Assembly: GCA_003508835.1 (NCBI GenBank)
Contig: PUFA01000288.1
Location: forward strand, 310,001 to 374,000
Reading direction: 5' to 3'
Length of the DNA: 64,000 nt
DNA from: Eonycteris spelaea
Taxonomy: Eukaryota > Chordata > Mammalia > Chiroptera > Pteropodidae
Shown: piece after piece, positions 50,506-61,735 of the stretch
Layout of the letters: each line of letters starts with the position of its first letter
How positions within the stretch are numbered: the stretch's first letter is position 1
Translations under genes and position numbers: made by a program
Notes under the pieces: model-generated
What the model saw: only the letters and a program-made list of their open reading frames with translations
Databases searched by the model: none
Told to the model about the DNA's origin: nothing

Positions 50506-51185
50506 AGGACCCCCTTTTTATTAGTATGGATGTTGAGGGACAGGAGATCTCTTCCGTATCTTCTTCCTGCTAAGGGGTTTTCATTGAGCTATTTCCTTCC
50601 TGCCTTAGACAGAACCAGGTCTTGGGTTTCCTGCCGAAGTGCGTCTCAGTCTCTAGACAAGGAAGAACGAAGATTCAAACTTATTACTTGAATCATATAT
50701 CTAGCTACATTTCTATTATTGATTTGTCTATCAAGCAAATAAAGAAAAACAGGCTTGGTTAATATATTTTGTAAAAGAAAGAAAACCTTGGGTTAAAGTT
50801 CCCTTCTTTTTTTTTGGACTCTAAGGGCCCTGTTTTGGCCTAAAGCAATTCCTGCCTTATAATGGGCCAAGGAGAATGCTGAGTTTCAGTGATCCTTATT
50901 AATAGTCATCAGTTTCAAGGTAGAGGGTCTTTCCCCAAAGAAAGGAGAAAAGAAAAAGCTTAACCAGGTTTGCTAAAAAGATTAAGAATTTTGCAGGTAA
51001 TGGCACAGATCATAAGGGACACAGCACCTCCACAAATAATTAAATTGAATTGAATTGAGTGAATTGACTGATTTTCCCGCAGAGGATATCCTCTCTACCC
51101 CCTCCTCTCAGTAAGCACATTGATTAATCAATTATCTGTAATTTAGCATTTACTTATCTAACTCTGCCTAATCATGATCATTCAG
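50506..51185 (-). mobile_element. ERV internal 3' remnant next to Y1, with module W1
   Basis: The text matches 53,067-53,600 beside Y2 in the same orientation ('ttagtatggatgttgaggg', 'gattaagaattttgcagg'). Within it, about 50,655-50,970 (module W1) also matches 52,035-52,415 in inverted orientation. No protein-coding frame is recognised. Bases 51,017-51,185 match nothing else that I see. Confidence 0.6.
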
Positions 51186-52449
51186 ATGTAGGACAGGGCA
51201 AATTTCCCTGAGTGAGGGGAGCTCAAGCCCTCAACTAAGAGTTCTTGTGAAAGACTAGAATGATTCCATTTTTCTGAGTAATCCCAAGATGAATTGTACG
51301 AAAAGTTCCCCAAAGGCCAGTGGTCAAGAACAATGCCTTACCACCTGGCCAAACTAGCTAAGCCAGCTAATCGTGGGCCCTTAAGGCACCCCCACCCTTA
51401 TTTCCTCCTGCCATATTCTGATTACTGCACCCAGCACCTTCTGCACTTGGCCCTTTCTGCGCACGACCCCCTCTATACGCAGGCCTTTCTGCGCACAGCC
51501 CCCTTTTGCACGCAGACCTAACAACCTACCACCCAATCCCTTTAAAGGTCAACCTAACCCCCCAATCAGGTAACGCCAAAGCATCTCCCCAAGGCTTGCG
51601 GTTTTACCCTTTAAATTAGGTCCCAACCCTCAGTCAGGGCTCCTCTCAACCACTGCTGCGTCAGTGAATGAGTGGAGTCCAAACTCGAGTTTGTCAATAA
51701 ACTCCCTTTTGCGCTTGCATCAGTGTCAGTTTCCTTCTTGGCTCGTGGAGTTCCAAACCAGGGCATTACACTTGGATGAGTTCAAGAAAGAATTCAAATG
51801 CATGCCAGAGTTAGAGTCAAAATGGAAATTTATTAGAAAAGGGGTAACGCTGCATAGACAGGACATCGTCTTCTCTCAGATGCTAAGAGTGAGAGCCTGA
51901 GAGACTCAGAGGGAAAAACAGAAAGTCAGAGATAATGAAGGGGACCAAGAAAAGGACACTGAGAGGGACTCTGAGTGATACAGGCCATTATTTACACATT
52001 GTACCCACAGAACTTTTGATCGTTCTTTTCGAAGTATTATTCCTTCATTTTCCTTTCTCTGGAAAAATGTCCCCTGTCTCAAACTCATAATTACCCTGAA
52101 ACTTATAACTTGGGTCTTTTGTTTATTGAATAAGTAACTCAGGTCCTCTGGTTATTGGTAAGGATCACTGAAGCTTAGCATTCTTCTTGGTCCATTGTAA
52201 GCAGAAATTGCCTTAGGCCAGACAGGGCCATTGTAGTCATAGGGAGGAGGGGACCCTTAACCTAGGGCTTGCTTCCTTTGAGTAATGTATTAACCAAGTC
52301 TGTCTTCCCTTACTAAGCTTATTCTTTTCACTTAATAAGAAAATCAATAGTAAGAAAATTAATAGATATATGATTTAAATAACAAGTTTACATCTTTCTT
52401 CTATTTCCAGGGACAAGGTGGCATCTCAGTGAGATATATCCTCTGGCAG
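51186..52449 (-). mobile_element. LTR X2, chimeric, split by LTR Z1
   Basis: 51,186-51,247 and 51,771-51,985 match the R-U5 side of X1 ('gttagagtcaaaatg', 'ttattagaaaaggggtaac'). Beyond that, 52,035-52,415 does not match the U3 of X1 or X3. Instead it is an inverted copy (W2) of the internal module beside Y1 and Y2. X2 is therefore either a related LTR with a different U3 or a recombinant. It abuts Y2 at 52,450. Confidence 0.6.
51248..51770 (+). mobile_element. Solo LTR Z1, class I-like
   Basis: It starts TGAAAGACTAG and ends AGGGCATTACA, with a polyadenylation AATAAACTCCC near 51,700. It is flanked by identical 4-mers CTTG (51,244-51,247 and 51,771-51,774), the size typical of class I ERVs. 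The host LTR X2 is continuous across it. Its ends match the inverted copy Z2 at 53,719-54,112. Confidence 0.92.
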
Positions 52450-53066
52450 TGTTACTGGAGAGTGGGATGTTGTCCAGATTCTTGATGTCTCCAACAAAGA
52501 ATTGAGCAACACACCGAAATACACTTGGAAAGAAAAGTTTTATTAGAAAGGAAAATACACTTCCAGAAGTAGAAGCAAGCCTGAACAAGGGAAGCATGAC
52601 TCGAAAGGCTTGGCAACAAAGACTTCAGGGATTTTATCCCTTTTTGCTGTGGGTGGTTACTTTTCTTAGAGGAGTGGGCTTTCTTGATTGACAACTAAGA
52701 TTGACCGGACTCAGTGATACATTATTTTGCTTTCTGTGTATGTTTGTTCCCAGAATTCAGTCTGTTATAATGATATTAATAAACTTCTGGGCATATGCAT
52801 CATATTATAATGATGGTATAAATGAGACTCAGGTGAGTTGAAAGTCATCGAATTCTTCATTGCGCAGGTGCCAGTGACTGACTGGTTTAAACTGATACCT
52901 AAATCTCTGCCTACCGGTTTTTTTGTGTGAGTTAAAAAATGCCTTCTGGTTTGCTTAATTGTGGGTGGGATTAGGGCGGACCTCTTTTAAGATAGGATGA
53001 CATCAGTGTCTTTGCAGGCAGACCCAAAATCCCTAACTTTCCTGCCTACCTCTTTTCTAAGAGCCA
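52450..53066 (-). mobile_element. LTR Y2
   Basis: On the - strand it ends CTCTCCAGTAACA at 52,450 and begins TGGCTCTTAG at about 53,066, after a purine-rich AATAAGGGG. It shares long phrases with Y1 ('cattcttgatgtct'-type R text, 'ggcttgcttaa', 'ttataatgat'). With Y3 it forms an inverted pair. Confidence 0.8.
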
Positions 53067-53606
53067 TGAATCCCCTTATTAGTATGGATGTTAGGGACAG
53101 GAGGTCTTCTGTTTCTGCTTCCCGCAGAAAATGGCAGTTAGTCTCTACCTACAGGGGTTTCACGGAGCTCTTTCCCTTTCTGCCTCAGTCAGGGTGGGGT
53201 TCCACCTCAGTCCCCAGACAAGGAAAAGAAAATGCAAACTCATTATTTAAATCATACATCTATTAATTTCTATTATTGATTTGCCTATTAAGTGAGTAAA
53301 GGGAAACAGGCTCGGTTAATGTTTCTTAGAGTAAAATGAAAGAGCTTTGCCTTAAAGACTCACAGCTTCCTCCCCTCCCCCACCGCCCGTTTAACACATT
53401 TCTGCTTAACAATGGGCTGATGACCCTTGTCAATAGCCAAATAGCCAGAGGATCTGAGTTGCCAGGGTAATTACCAGGATCTAAGGGAGAGGGTCTTTTC
53501 ACAAAAAAAAAAAGAAAAAACTTAACTAGGTTTACTATAAAAGATTAACTCTGCAAGAGATGTCCTATTTCATTTCCTGCGCAAAGATTAAGAATTTTAC
53601 AAGTGA
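53067..53606 (-). mobile_element. ERV internal 3' remnant next to Y2, with module W3
   Basis: It matches the remnant beside Y1 over most of its length. Module W3 is about 53,215-53,525. The part nearest Y2 (53,067-53,230) is also matched, inverted, by 53,607-53,718 plus 54,113-54,167. An inversion breakpoint therefore lies near 53,606. Confidence 0.65.
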
Positions 53607-54167
53607 TGTCCCGTCTCAGCAGGAGAACTCAAGACCCCATTCTAAGACAAAAAGGGAAAGAGAGCCATGAAACCCTAATAGGCAAGGACTACAACCCTCC
53701 TCAACAGGAAGCTGATACTGTTATGCCCCAACTCGTATCTCCACGAACCACCAAGAAGCTGACACCCATGCAAGAGCAAGAGGGAGTTTATTTCAGACTT
53801 GAGTCCGACCGCACACCACACACCGACGCAGCAGCGAATAGGAGGCGGTGCTGAACATGGGGCTTTAGGGGTATTTGAAGGGAAAAAACATAAGCACGGG
53901 GAGCAATGTCTTGGCGTTACAGGATTGGTGTAACAAGCTTGACCTTTAGCGGGATTGGCTGGGTGATGGTGCCAGGGAACAAGCGGGGAATTTGGAGAGT
54001 TACTTTTCATAGTTGCTCTGATTGGCTGAGTCTAGGGTGGGGTGAGGGTCTTGCTATCTGCGGTTTTTCCGGGAACTGGCCTGTGCCTAAGATGGAGTCA
54101 CTAGGTTGTTCAACACAGAAGACAAGACCTCTCGTCCTTCAAATCCATACTCATAAGAAGGGGTTCA
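53607..54167 (+). mobile_element. ERV internal 3' remnant next to Y3, + strand, split by Z2
   Basis: 'aaaaagggaaagagagccat' and 'gaagacaagacctctcgtcc' are the + strand counterpart of internal sequence beside Y2. It ends with a purine-rich ATAAGAAGGGG before Y3. Z2 is inserted at 53,719-54,112. The phrase continues across that insertion. Confidence 0.7.
53719..54112 (-). mobile_element. Solo LTR Z2, class I-like
   Basis: On the - strand it starts TGAACAACCTAGTGACTCC and ends TTGGGGCATAACA, matching the ends of Z1. A polyadenylation AATAAACTC is present near 53,790. Flanking 4-mers ATAC (53,715-53,718) and ACAC (54,113-54,116) match at 3 of 4. It lies inside ERV internal sequence. Confidence 0.8.
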
Positions 54168-55124
54168 AAGCTCTTAGAAAAAGTTAGGCAAGAAAAATAG
54201 ATAAGGGGTTTCAGGTCTGCCTGCAAAACACTAAGGTCATCCTGTTTTAGTAAGGCCCACCTCAGTCCACCCACAATTAAGTAAGCCAAAAGGCATTTTG
54301 GGGCTATGAGGAGAAAGAAAGATGGCTATAGTCAGGCTCCCTCCCAACACCCTTAGCAGCTAACTTCTGAGCAGAAGTGCCTCAGCACTTCTCCCTTTAT
54401 GTAACCATGTGCCCCGTATATGTGTGCGCTGGCTTCCATTATTTGGCAGTGTGCCACTATTGTTTAATGTGTGTATAAAAGGTGCTGCCCCCCTGCAAGG
54501 CTGGCTGTGCCCTTGCTGGAAGAAAGAGCTATGTTGTAGTTGCCTATGGCTCTCCGCATTTTCTTCCAGCTGCCCAAGCCTCATATCTCTTACCTTGGTA
54601 CCTCGAACCTGCAGTAGTACAACAGGGCTAAAAAGTAACTTCCACAAAGAAACAGCAGAGAATTAGGTACCAGTTTAAGCCAATCACTCACAGCTGCACA
54701 TGAGTCCATAATGAGCCCTAACTCACCTGAGCCTCATTATGCCATATTATAATATCATGCATATACTTGGAAGTTCATTAGTATCATAACAGACTGAATT
54801 CTGGGAATGAAGATGTGCAGAAAGTAAACAATGAATCTCATCCATCTTACTTATCTATTAAGAAATCCCATTCCTCTAAGAAAAGTAACTACCCACTCTA
54901 ATTAAAATAAAAACCCCAAAGACTTTGTTACCAGGGCCTTAAGCCTCCCTTCTCTTGCTCAGGCCCACTTCCACGTTTGGAAGTGTACTGTTGCTCTACT
55001 CTCCCTTCCAATAAAGCTTTTCTTTTCCTGCTGTACTTAGGTGTCTTGCTCAATTCTTTGTTGAAGATATCAAGAGCTTGGACAACGTGTCAAGAGAGGA
55101 GTGGAACCCTACTCTATGGTGATA
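54168..55124 (+). mobile_element. LTR Y3, + strand, with an insertion
   Basis: It is the same family as Y1 and Y2 in opposite orientation. 54,168-54,296 and 54,649-55,124 align with them, with AATAAAGC at 55,010. The middle, about 54,297-54,648, is absent from Y1 and Y2. The end near 55,124 is decayed (GGTGATA where the others read CAGTAACA). It directly abuts X3. Confidence 0.75.
54297..54648. mobile_element. Unidentified 350-bp insert in Y3
   Basis: It is present only in Y3. It contains 'gtgtgtataaaaggtgctgc', a TATA-like box with downstream GC-rich text, as in a retroviral promoter. It may be an LTR of another family. No clear TG...CA ends or duplication were found. Frames on both strands (54,360-54,666) are spurious. 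Confidence 0.45.
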
Positions 55125-55546
55125 TGAATGTTCAGGAATTCAGTATATATCATTATTAGTTTCTGTAAATTACAGTTTAAAGACTTGGTTTACTTTTTTT
55201 ATTTGATGGTATGAATATACAGTGAAAAAGTATAAGAATATTCAGCATGAAAAGGTAAGTGGCATGAAGAGGTCTGCTGACAATTCCTAGCCTTTGATCC
55301 ACAGGTTCCCCATAATTTTAGCCATAGGGAATGAATTATTTCATTTTGTGATAGAAGCCACTTAAAGACTCTGTTTTCCTGTTTTTCCTTCATGGTGTGG
55401 GTAAATGATTTTAGCATAGCAATCCTAGCAGAGATCTTTCTTTGTACTGAAGTTTTCCTCATGATCTGGCTGTAGAGCTGATCAGCATATTGCAGTCCCT
55501 GAATATAGCTTGATTTAACATTTAGTTCCCTTGCCTCTTCCCTACA
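55125..55546 (-). mobile_element. LTR X3, U3 part only
   Basis: It matches 49,225-49,596 of X1 in order ('aggaattcag', 'ccacaggttccccat', 'gagctgatca', 'cttgcctcttccctac'). The R-U5 part is missing; its place is taken by Y3. On the - strand it begins TGTAGGGAAGAGG. Confidence 0.75.
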
Positions 55547-58130
55547 TTAACTCTAAGTGGTGTGTGTGTACAAAGAGGGAAAGCTGCTAAAGAAGGATAG
55601 CATATGCTACCTGACTTCGGGAGCCAGTGGTCTAGAGAGTAAAATCAGGTTAATGCATTAGGCATCTAAATAATCCAAGTCAGATTACAATTCATATGGA
55701 AATGAATGGTTTATTAAAAAAATAATATAGGAATTCAAAGAAGAATGCAATCAATGAGTAGTCATGACCAGTTCCCTGAGCTCAGTCTTTAAGCATGAGT
55801 AAGATTTCAACAGTGAAAATTTGGTCAGTTTTGTAATTAGAGCATTTTGTCTCTGGACAACCTCATATATTCTCACTCAGGAGTAATTGTGCTTCTTTCA
55901 TACCAGAGAGATGCTGAATGAGATGCCTTGTGTGGAACCCAACAGCAATGCATGTTGAGTAAGGGACCACAGCATAATCTTATTAGAGCTAATCTATTCA
56001 ACCCTTCAGAATATTCTATCTAACCATATGCTACCCCAGATCCCAACCCACATCCCTCTACTAGTCCTCATGCTAGCTTGCTCTGGTAAGCTTTGGCCTA
56101 CCATTTTCTGGCATCATGGCAGAATAGATATTAAGCTTAGCTCACTTGCTCTGGGGTTCTGTCTGGTTTATTATAGATAGCTAGTACAGTGGAGAATGAG
56201 GACCAAGCTCCCACTCTCCTAGTGTCCCCATCACCCATGGCTTTGTCCTAGGTCCATGTTCTAGGGAGAGCAATACCACCTGGAATCACAAAAGTTGTCC
56301 TGCCAATCAGGAGGCTGTACAATGGAAGCAGTTCTAATGTTGGCTTTAACAACAGTCAGGATCATACATCATACCAATAATTTAGCTACAATGAAGATTC
56401 AGAACTCTGGATTCTTATCAGGCAGACTTCATTCCTGAAATTCAACTAAATTCTCTTCAGGTGAAAAGAAAAACAAATTTGAGGTCAGCTTGGATTTGTT
56501 ACTAAAGAAAAGGTGTTCACCAACTGAATTACCCAAGCACTAGACATGTACCATTAAGAACTTAGAATTCAAGGTAAACGCCCTTCCATGGGCCTACAAA
56601 CAAAAAGGAAATGACTTTGAGAGTATTTTCAGAGATGGATCAGATGTGTTTTAGTTGTAAGGAGAAAAAAGGCATAAAAATTTGTTCATAGGAATTATGG
56701 TCTGGAGAAAATAGATGTGGAACAATGCCAATACTTCACATACTTTTTTGTCAGAGACTTGCAGAAATTCATGGTTTGGCTTAGAGGCAAAATTTTGATG
56801 ACTTTCATGGTATCAGGTCCATTAGAGATACTGAACAAGGATTTATTGCAAGAAACATCAAGGATCTGGAATCAAATACTAGTCTGTTTACCCTTCTGAC
56901 AGTGGCTTTGGACTGATTTTCTGCAGGCAATGTATGCCTAAGAGCTAAGGCCTCAGGGAGGCAGCAGGGAGTAATGTAGGTGATGCTTGTTATAATAACT
57001 ACAGTTAGCACTTCTGATTGTCCAGTTTTCGTCATTGTTATTATTTATTTATTGTTTGTTTGTTTGTTTGTTTGTCACCCAGAGTACAAAAGAAGTTAAT
57101 GGGTACTGATTATTAAGAAAGATAAGTCAGGGCTTAGGTAAGTGGAGAAATTGTATAGAGGACAAACAGGCAGTATTTATTTATTTATTTAGTTATTATT
57201 TTTGTTTATTTTTAAACAAACAAATTTAAAATTTTTGAAATGCGAATTGAATTAAAATGTGAGCAATCAGAAGAAAAATACACCACCAGTACTTCTCAAC
57301 TTTACAATCACCAAAGAGGCTCTGTTAAATTTTTAACTGTATTTGGTCTCCTCAGAAGTGCTGATAAATGCCAGTTTGTCAACTAATTTACAATGTCCCA
57401 CAGACTCATGCAGCTGAAAGGAGGCAGCTCAGACCACTTCCAAGACAATGTAGAGGTGGGGGAATGATTGCCAGAATTATATTTTCCATAGAATCTTAAT
57501 CTCAATGCCATGGATGTAAACACACTTCCCATTTTAGAGAGAGAAGTAGTTTTGTGATGGGCAGTACCTAGTAACCTAGATGTCTTCATGAGGTCACCAA
57601 AGACTTGTAATAATGAAGTAAAAATCCCTCTACCCTCTATCTCAGTCACTGTGCAGTGTCTAATGTCTAGCACTCCATATTATGGTAAATTCTCAAGAAT
57701 CATGATTCTATGATTTTTAATTCCCCCTCTGGTTTCTTCTTTCTCCAGAATGCTTTCTCCTTGCAGTTTGTATTTCTTTCAAATGTCATTGCTTTTGTCT
57801 GCTTTCTGACATTCTGAACATGAAATATAATATCCTCAACATGAAAAATAATTGCTTTGCCCAAACCACCAACACACAAGCCAATTATGTATAGAAAATT
57901 TTACTGTGGATTTGAGGCTCTCAGTGGAGGGTTGTAACATAGTCAAACATAGTCAAACTAACAAGTATGACAAAATTAATTATTCAATTAATAATGTTAT
58001 GTATTAAACATATCTGTACTAAACAATCCCCTAGTCACTTCTTCCACTGAGTTTCACACCAGCTATCTCATTTCAGACCCCAGTCTTCTCCCATATTCTT
58101 GAACTTTCTCAAATTCATTTGAAGTTAAAG
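55547..58130. other. No recognisable feature except simple repeats
   Basis: No gene or repeat family could be supported. (TTTG)n lies near 57,050-57,075 and TTTA repeats near 57,175-57,192. Confidence 0.45.
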
Positions 58131-58139
58131 ATTGAACAT

Positions 58140-58860
58140 AAATAAATTACATTATTTTCCAACTTAAGCAACTAGAAAAATAACAAAATAATTCATATAT
58201 GTTAATAAAAAGGGTACTACACACAAAATCAGAAATTAATGTTAGAAAAACAAAACATAATAGATCTACTTAATAAATCAACAAATTAATGACCAGCTAA
58301 TCAAGAGAAAAAGTAGAAGCACAAATACAAAAAAATATATAACAAGCAACTAGGGGGAAATAATCATTAAAACAGAGGAAATCTTAAAATTGACCTCTTG
58401 TGCAAATTTATAAATAAAAATTATGTGAAATGAATAATTTCCTAGGATAGTACAGGTTTCCAAAATTTATCCCAGTAAAGAGAAAGTTTAAACAAACTAA
58501 TTTTAATAAAATAAAGTTATCCAATTTCTGTCCCATTAAAAAAAAATAAAGTACCTGGTTCTGAGACTTTCACACGTGAACTGTACCAAACCTTAAAAAA
58601 TTAGATAGTTCTAATGCTATATAAATTATTGCAAACCCAGAAACTTAAGAAAAAATATTTAAACTACTTTTTGAAGCAAGTATAACATTGATATAATCTA
58701 ATAAACATAGCAGAGAAAGAAAATTATAGATGAATATCATTTACAAATATTGATTTGAAAGTTTTAAATATTAGTGAATAGAATCCAAAACCAGCACTTA
58801 CTTGAAAATCTAAACTAAAAAACTAATTTTATATAAGAGCAGACTAGGTACATAAATTTT
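58140..58860 (+). mobile_element. Old L1M ORF2 fragment
   Basis: A-rich sense text with 'cacgtgaactgtaccaaacc' and 'gatgaatatcatttacaaat' follows the order of old L1 ORF2. It is heavily decayed. Confidence 0.5.
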
Positions 58861-59055
58861 ATTTGCTATTTTAAAAATATATTTTGTTAGTTAAGTATCC
58901 ATAGATAATTTTGACCATGTTCTATCTAAAGATGGTATAATTTAATTAGAGACATTTAAATGTAACAAATCTAATGTATCCTCTCCCCTCACCCTCTCAA
59001 TCTCTCTTTCTCTCTCTTTAGGTTCCTGTCATGGAAGATAGTCGATATAGCAGTT

Positions 59056-59278
59056 AATAACATGGTTTCTGGGTTCCTAATTCTGATCCTACCATGTTCT
59101 AGCTTTGTGACCTTAGAAATTTTACTTACTCTCTGGATGACTCAGTTTTCTCACCTACTAAGATGCAGCAAATAATGGATATACCACTTGGGGCTGTTGT
59201 GAAGAACCATGGAATTAATGTATATAAACACAGAACAGAGCTTGCCAGGTAATAAGAATTCAATAAGTGCTGGTTAAT
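59056..59278 (+). repeat. MIR SINE
   Basis: A sense MIR nearly from end to end: 'acatggtttctgggttccta', 'ctagctttgtgacctta', 'tcagttttctcacctac', 'ttcaataagtgctggt'. Confidence 0.8.
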
Positions 59279-59826
59279 CTACAGTTGCCACTTAATATAA
59301 TTCAGAGCTTCAAGCCCAGACTTTGACTACAGTAGTCCCCTGTCCAACATATCCCTATTCCATGCCCCACATTTATTTGTTTGTTTGTTCGTTTCAACTT
59401 GCCATAAAGTCTGTGAAGATGCCAAATGCCTCTTGCAACTACAGTTCCATGGCTTCAGAACTGCTTAGTATCAAAAACCTAATCTTGTCTATAAGCACAG
59501 TAGTTTAAGAGATTTCTTTTTGTTGGTGATACTGTGACTACTTCTCAGTCCCTGATCCCTCCAAGCTTTAGTTCTTACAGATTTTTCCAACTTATCTTCC
59601 ACATGGAGAGGAGGAAAAAAAATCTTGTAGTGCATGCATATATTGATAATAAAAACTCTTACAATTGAAACAAAAAAAAAGAAATTGATGAACTTTAAAG
59701 AGTATATTGAATATTTAAAGGCAATGGGCCTCTCCTCTCAGCAATGGTTGAAAACATTACAACTCGTCTGTCTAAATAATTTCTTTTTTTCAAAAAAATC
59801 AATACTTTAATGAAACAGAGCATCTT

Positions 59827-60110
59827 TTTAAAATAAATTTTTAAATTACAATTGGCATACAATATTGTATTAGTTTCAGGTTACAACATAGTGATTAGAC
59901 ATTTATGTAACTTATAAAATGATCACCTCGATAAATCTAGTACCCATCTGACACCATATAGAATTTTATTATATTATTAACTGTATTCCTTATGCTATAC
60001 TTTACATCCTCTATGATCATTGTATAACTATCAATTTATACTTCTTAGACCCTTCCCCTTTTTCACTCATCCCTTCAATCAACCTCCCATCTGGCAACCA
60101 TCAAAATGTT
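59827..60110 (-). mobile_element. 5'-truncated L1 insertion (3' UTR only)
   Basis: The + strand begins T-rich, then reads 'acaattggcatacaatattg', 'acatttatgtaacttataaa' and ends 'ctggcaaccatcaaaatgtt'. This is a reverse-complement L1 3' end, by my recollection of a type widespread in bats and horses. An exact 16-bp duplication, TGAAACAGAGCATCTT, flanks it (59,811-59,826 and 60,111-60,126). Confidence 0.93.
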
Positions 60111-60126
60111 TGAAACAGAGCATCTT

Positions 60127-61480
60127 CAACAACAATATTTAACATGACATTCTAATATAAATTTAAGTTTGTTTCCCAATGCCTTTATTTGAAGAATCAA
60201 TGATGTATTTAGTTTATCTAGAGTCTACTTGAGCATACATAATCAAGATATTTCAGATGATTTTAAGGATTACACCAACTGCTGATCTAATTCACAAAAA
60301 GAACATTTTTATAGAGAGCGAAATATATTTACTAATCCAGATTAAGATTTTATTGACAAATGATGTTAAAGTATTTTTTGTTTAAACTAAAGTCTAGATC
60401 CTAAATTCCACAGGGTCGGAGACCTCATATGTCTAGTATACCAGTATATCAACACCATACCTGTGCCTATTTCATGGCAGACTCAAAAAATAACTATTAT
60501 TACCTCAGTGTACCATAAGATGTCTACTTTCCTTGCCTTCTTTTTCATTCATATTGTCCCTGAGTGCCAACCACCCTGACATAAGATGACAAAATCAGAC
60601 TGAAGGTTCTGATGAAGGATGTTGGGTCAGTGAATACAAGGGCCAAATTAAGTCTAGGTCATTTTGACTGGCATGAGTTTGGGTGGGGATTCATGTTTCA
60701 TCAAAAGTGAAGAAAGACCCTCCTTCCAGGGGAGAGGTCCCAGCAAGCAAAGATGAACCCAAGTGGAGACCACGCATGTAGAGTGATGATAACAGAAGCT
60801 CATCTAATATGATCCGTGAACAACTCAAAGTTACCAGATGCAAGTCAAACAAATGAAAAAGCATAGCTAGGGAATTCAAGGTCATTAGCAAGACCTGGAT
60901 TTTGATTTCATTTAAAATCAGTCTTTTAATTACTAGACTTCATTTGCTTTATGTACACATTACAAGTTTATAATTATACAGAGAAAAGAGCTTTGTAAAT
61001 GAGCACATGTGTGGCTAATAAATCCTTAAATAAAAGTGACTAAAGAAGCCTCCTGTTTTTTTGCCCTAATGCAGTAACTGGTACCAGACTTGACCTCCTA
61101 TGTACACGATAGGAAAACTGAACATCATGTGTGAAAAAAACAGATTTTCCAAAGTTAGATATTGCACAGCACGGTACGGTGGTGCCTGAGAGAAGGTATT
61201 TTCTCTAGAGTCCCTCTCCTATTTGTGGTACAAAGAGAGTGACTCCAAGCAGAACGCTGCTGTCTCACTGAAGTGATGAGACAGAGAGTATAAGATGGGG
61301 AGACTGAGGCTGCTGGAATTTGCAGAGCAATAACATGCAAAACAATATCAAGAAACTTGACAAAACCCATATTGTTGGGCTAAAAGAAATTGTATCAAAT
61401 GATACCTGTATTTACAAAAGGAGAAAAGATATTATGGGGATAATCAAAACAGGTATATACTAAAAGTATATTTAAAAACA
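60127..61480. other. No recognisable feature
   Basis: No gene or repeat family could be supported. Confidence 0.45.
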
Positions 61481-61495
61481 ATTTTTTAAAAATTA

Positions 61496-61722
61496 AGTTT
61501 ATTGGGGAAACATTGGTTAATACAATTATATGATTTTTAGGTGTACATTGTAATTTAACATCTGTATATTCTATTGTGCGTTTACCATCCAAAGTCCAGT
61601 TTCCTTCAGCTACCATATATTTGATCCCTTTTACCTACTTCACCCTCCTCCTACCCCCTATTTTTGATCCCCTTTACCCCACCTACCCCCTCCTTCCCCA
61701 CTCCCTAAAGGCATGTTTTTGA
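61496..61722 (-). mobile_element. 5'-truncated L1 insertion (3' UTR only)
   Basis: The + strand reads 'gtttattggggaaacattgg', 'ttttaggtgtacattg', 'cgtttaccatccaaagtcc', then CCCTTTTACC-type text. This is the reverse complement of a bat-type L1 3' UTR. It is flanked by an exact 12-mer TTTTAAAAATTA (61,484-61,495 and 61,723-61,734). Confidence 0.85.
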
Positions 61723-61735
61723 TTTTAAAAATTAG

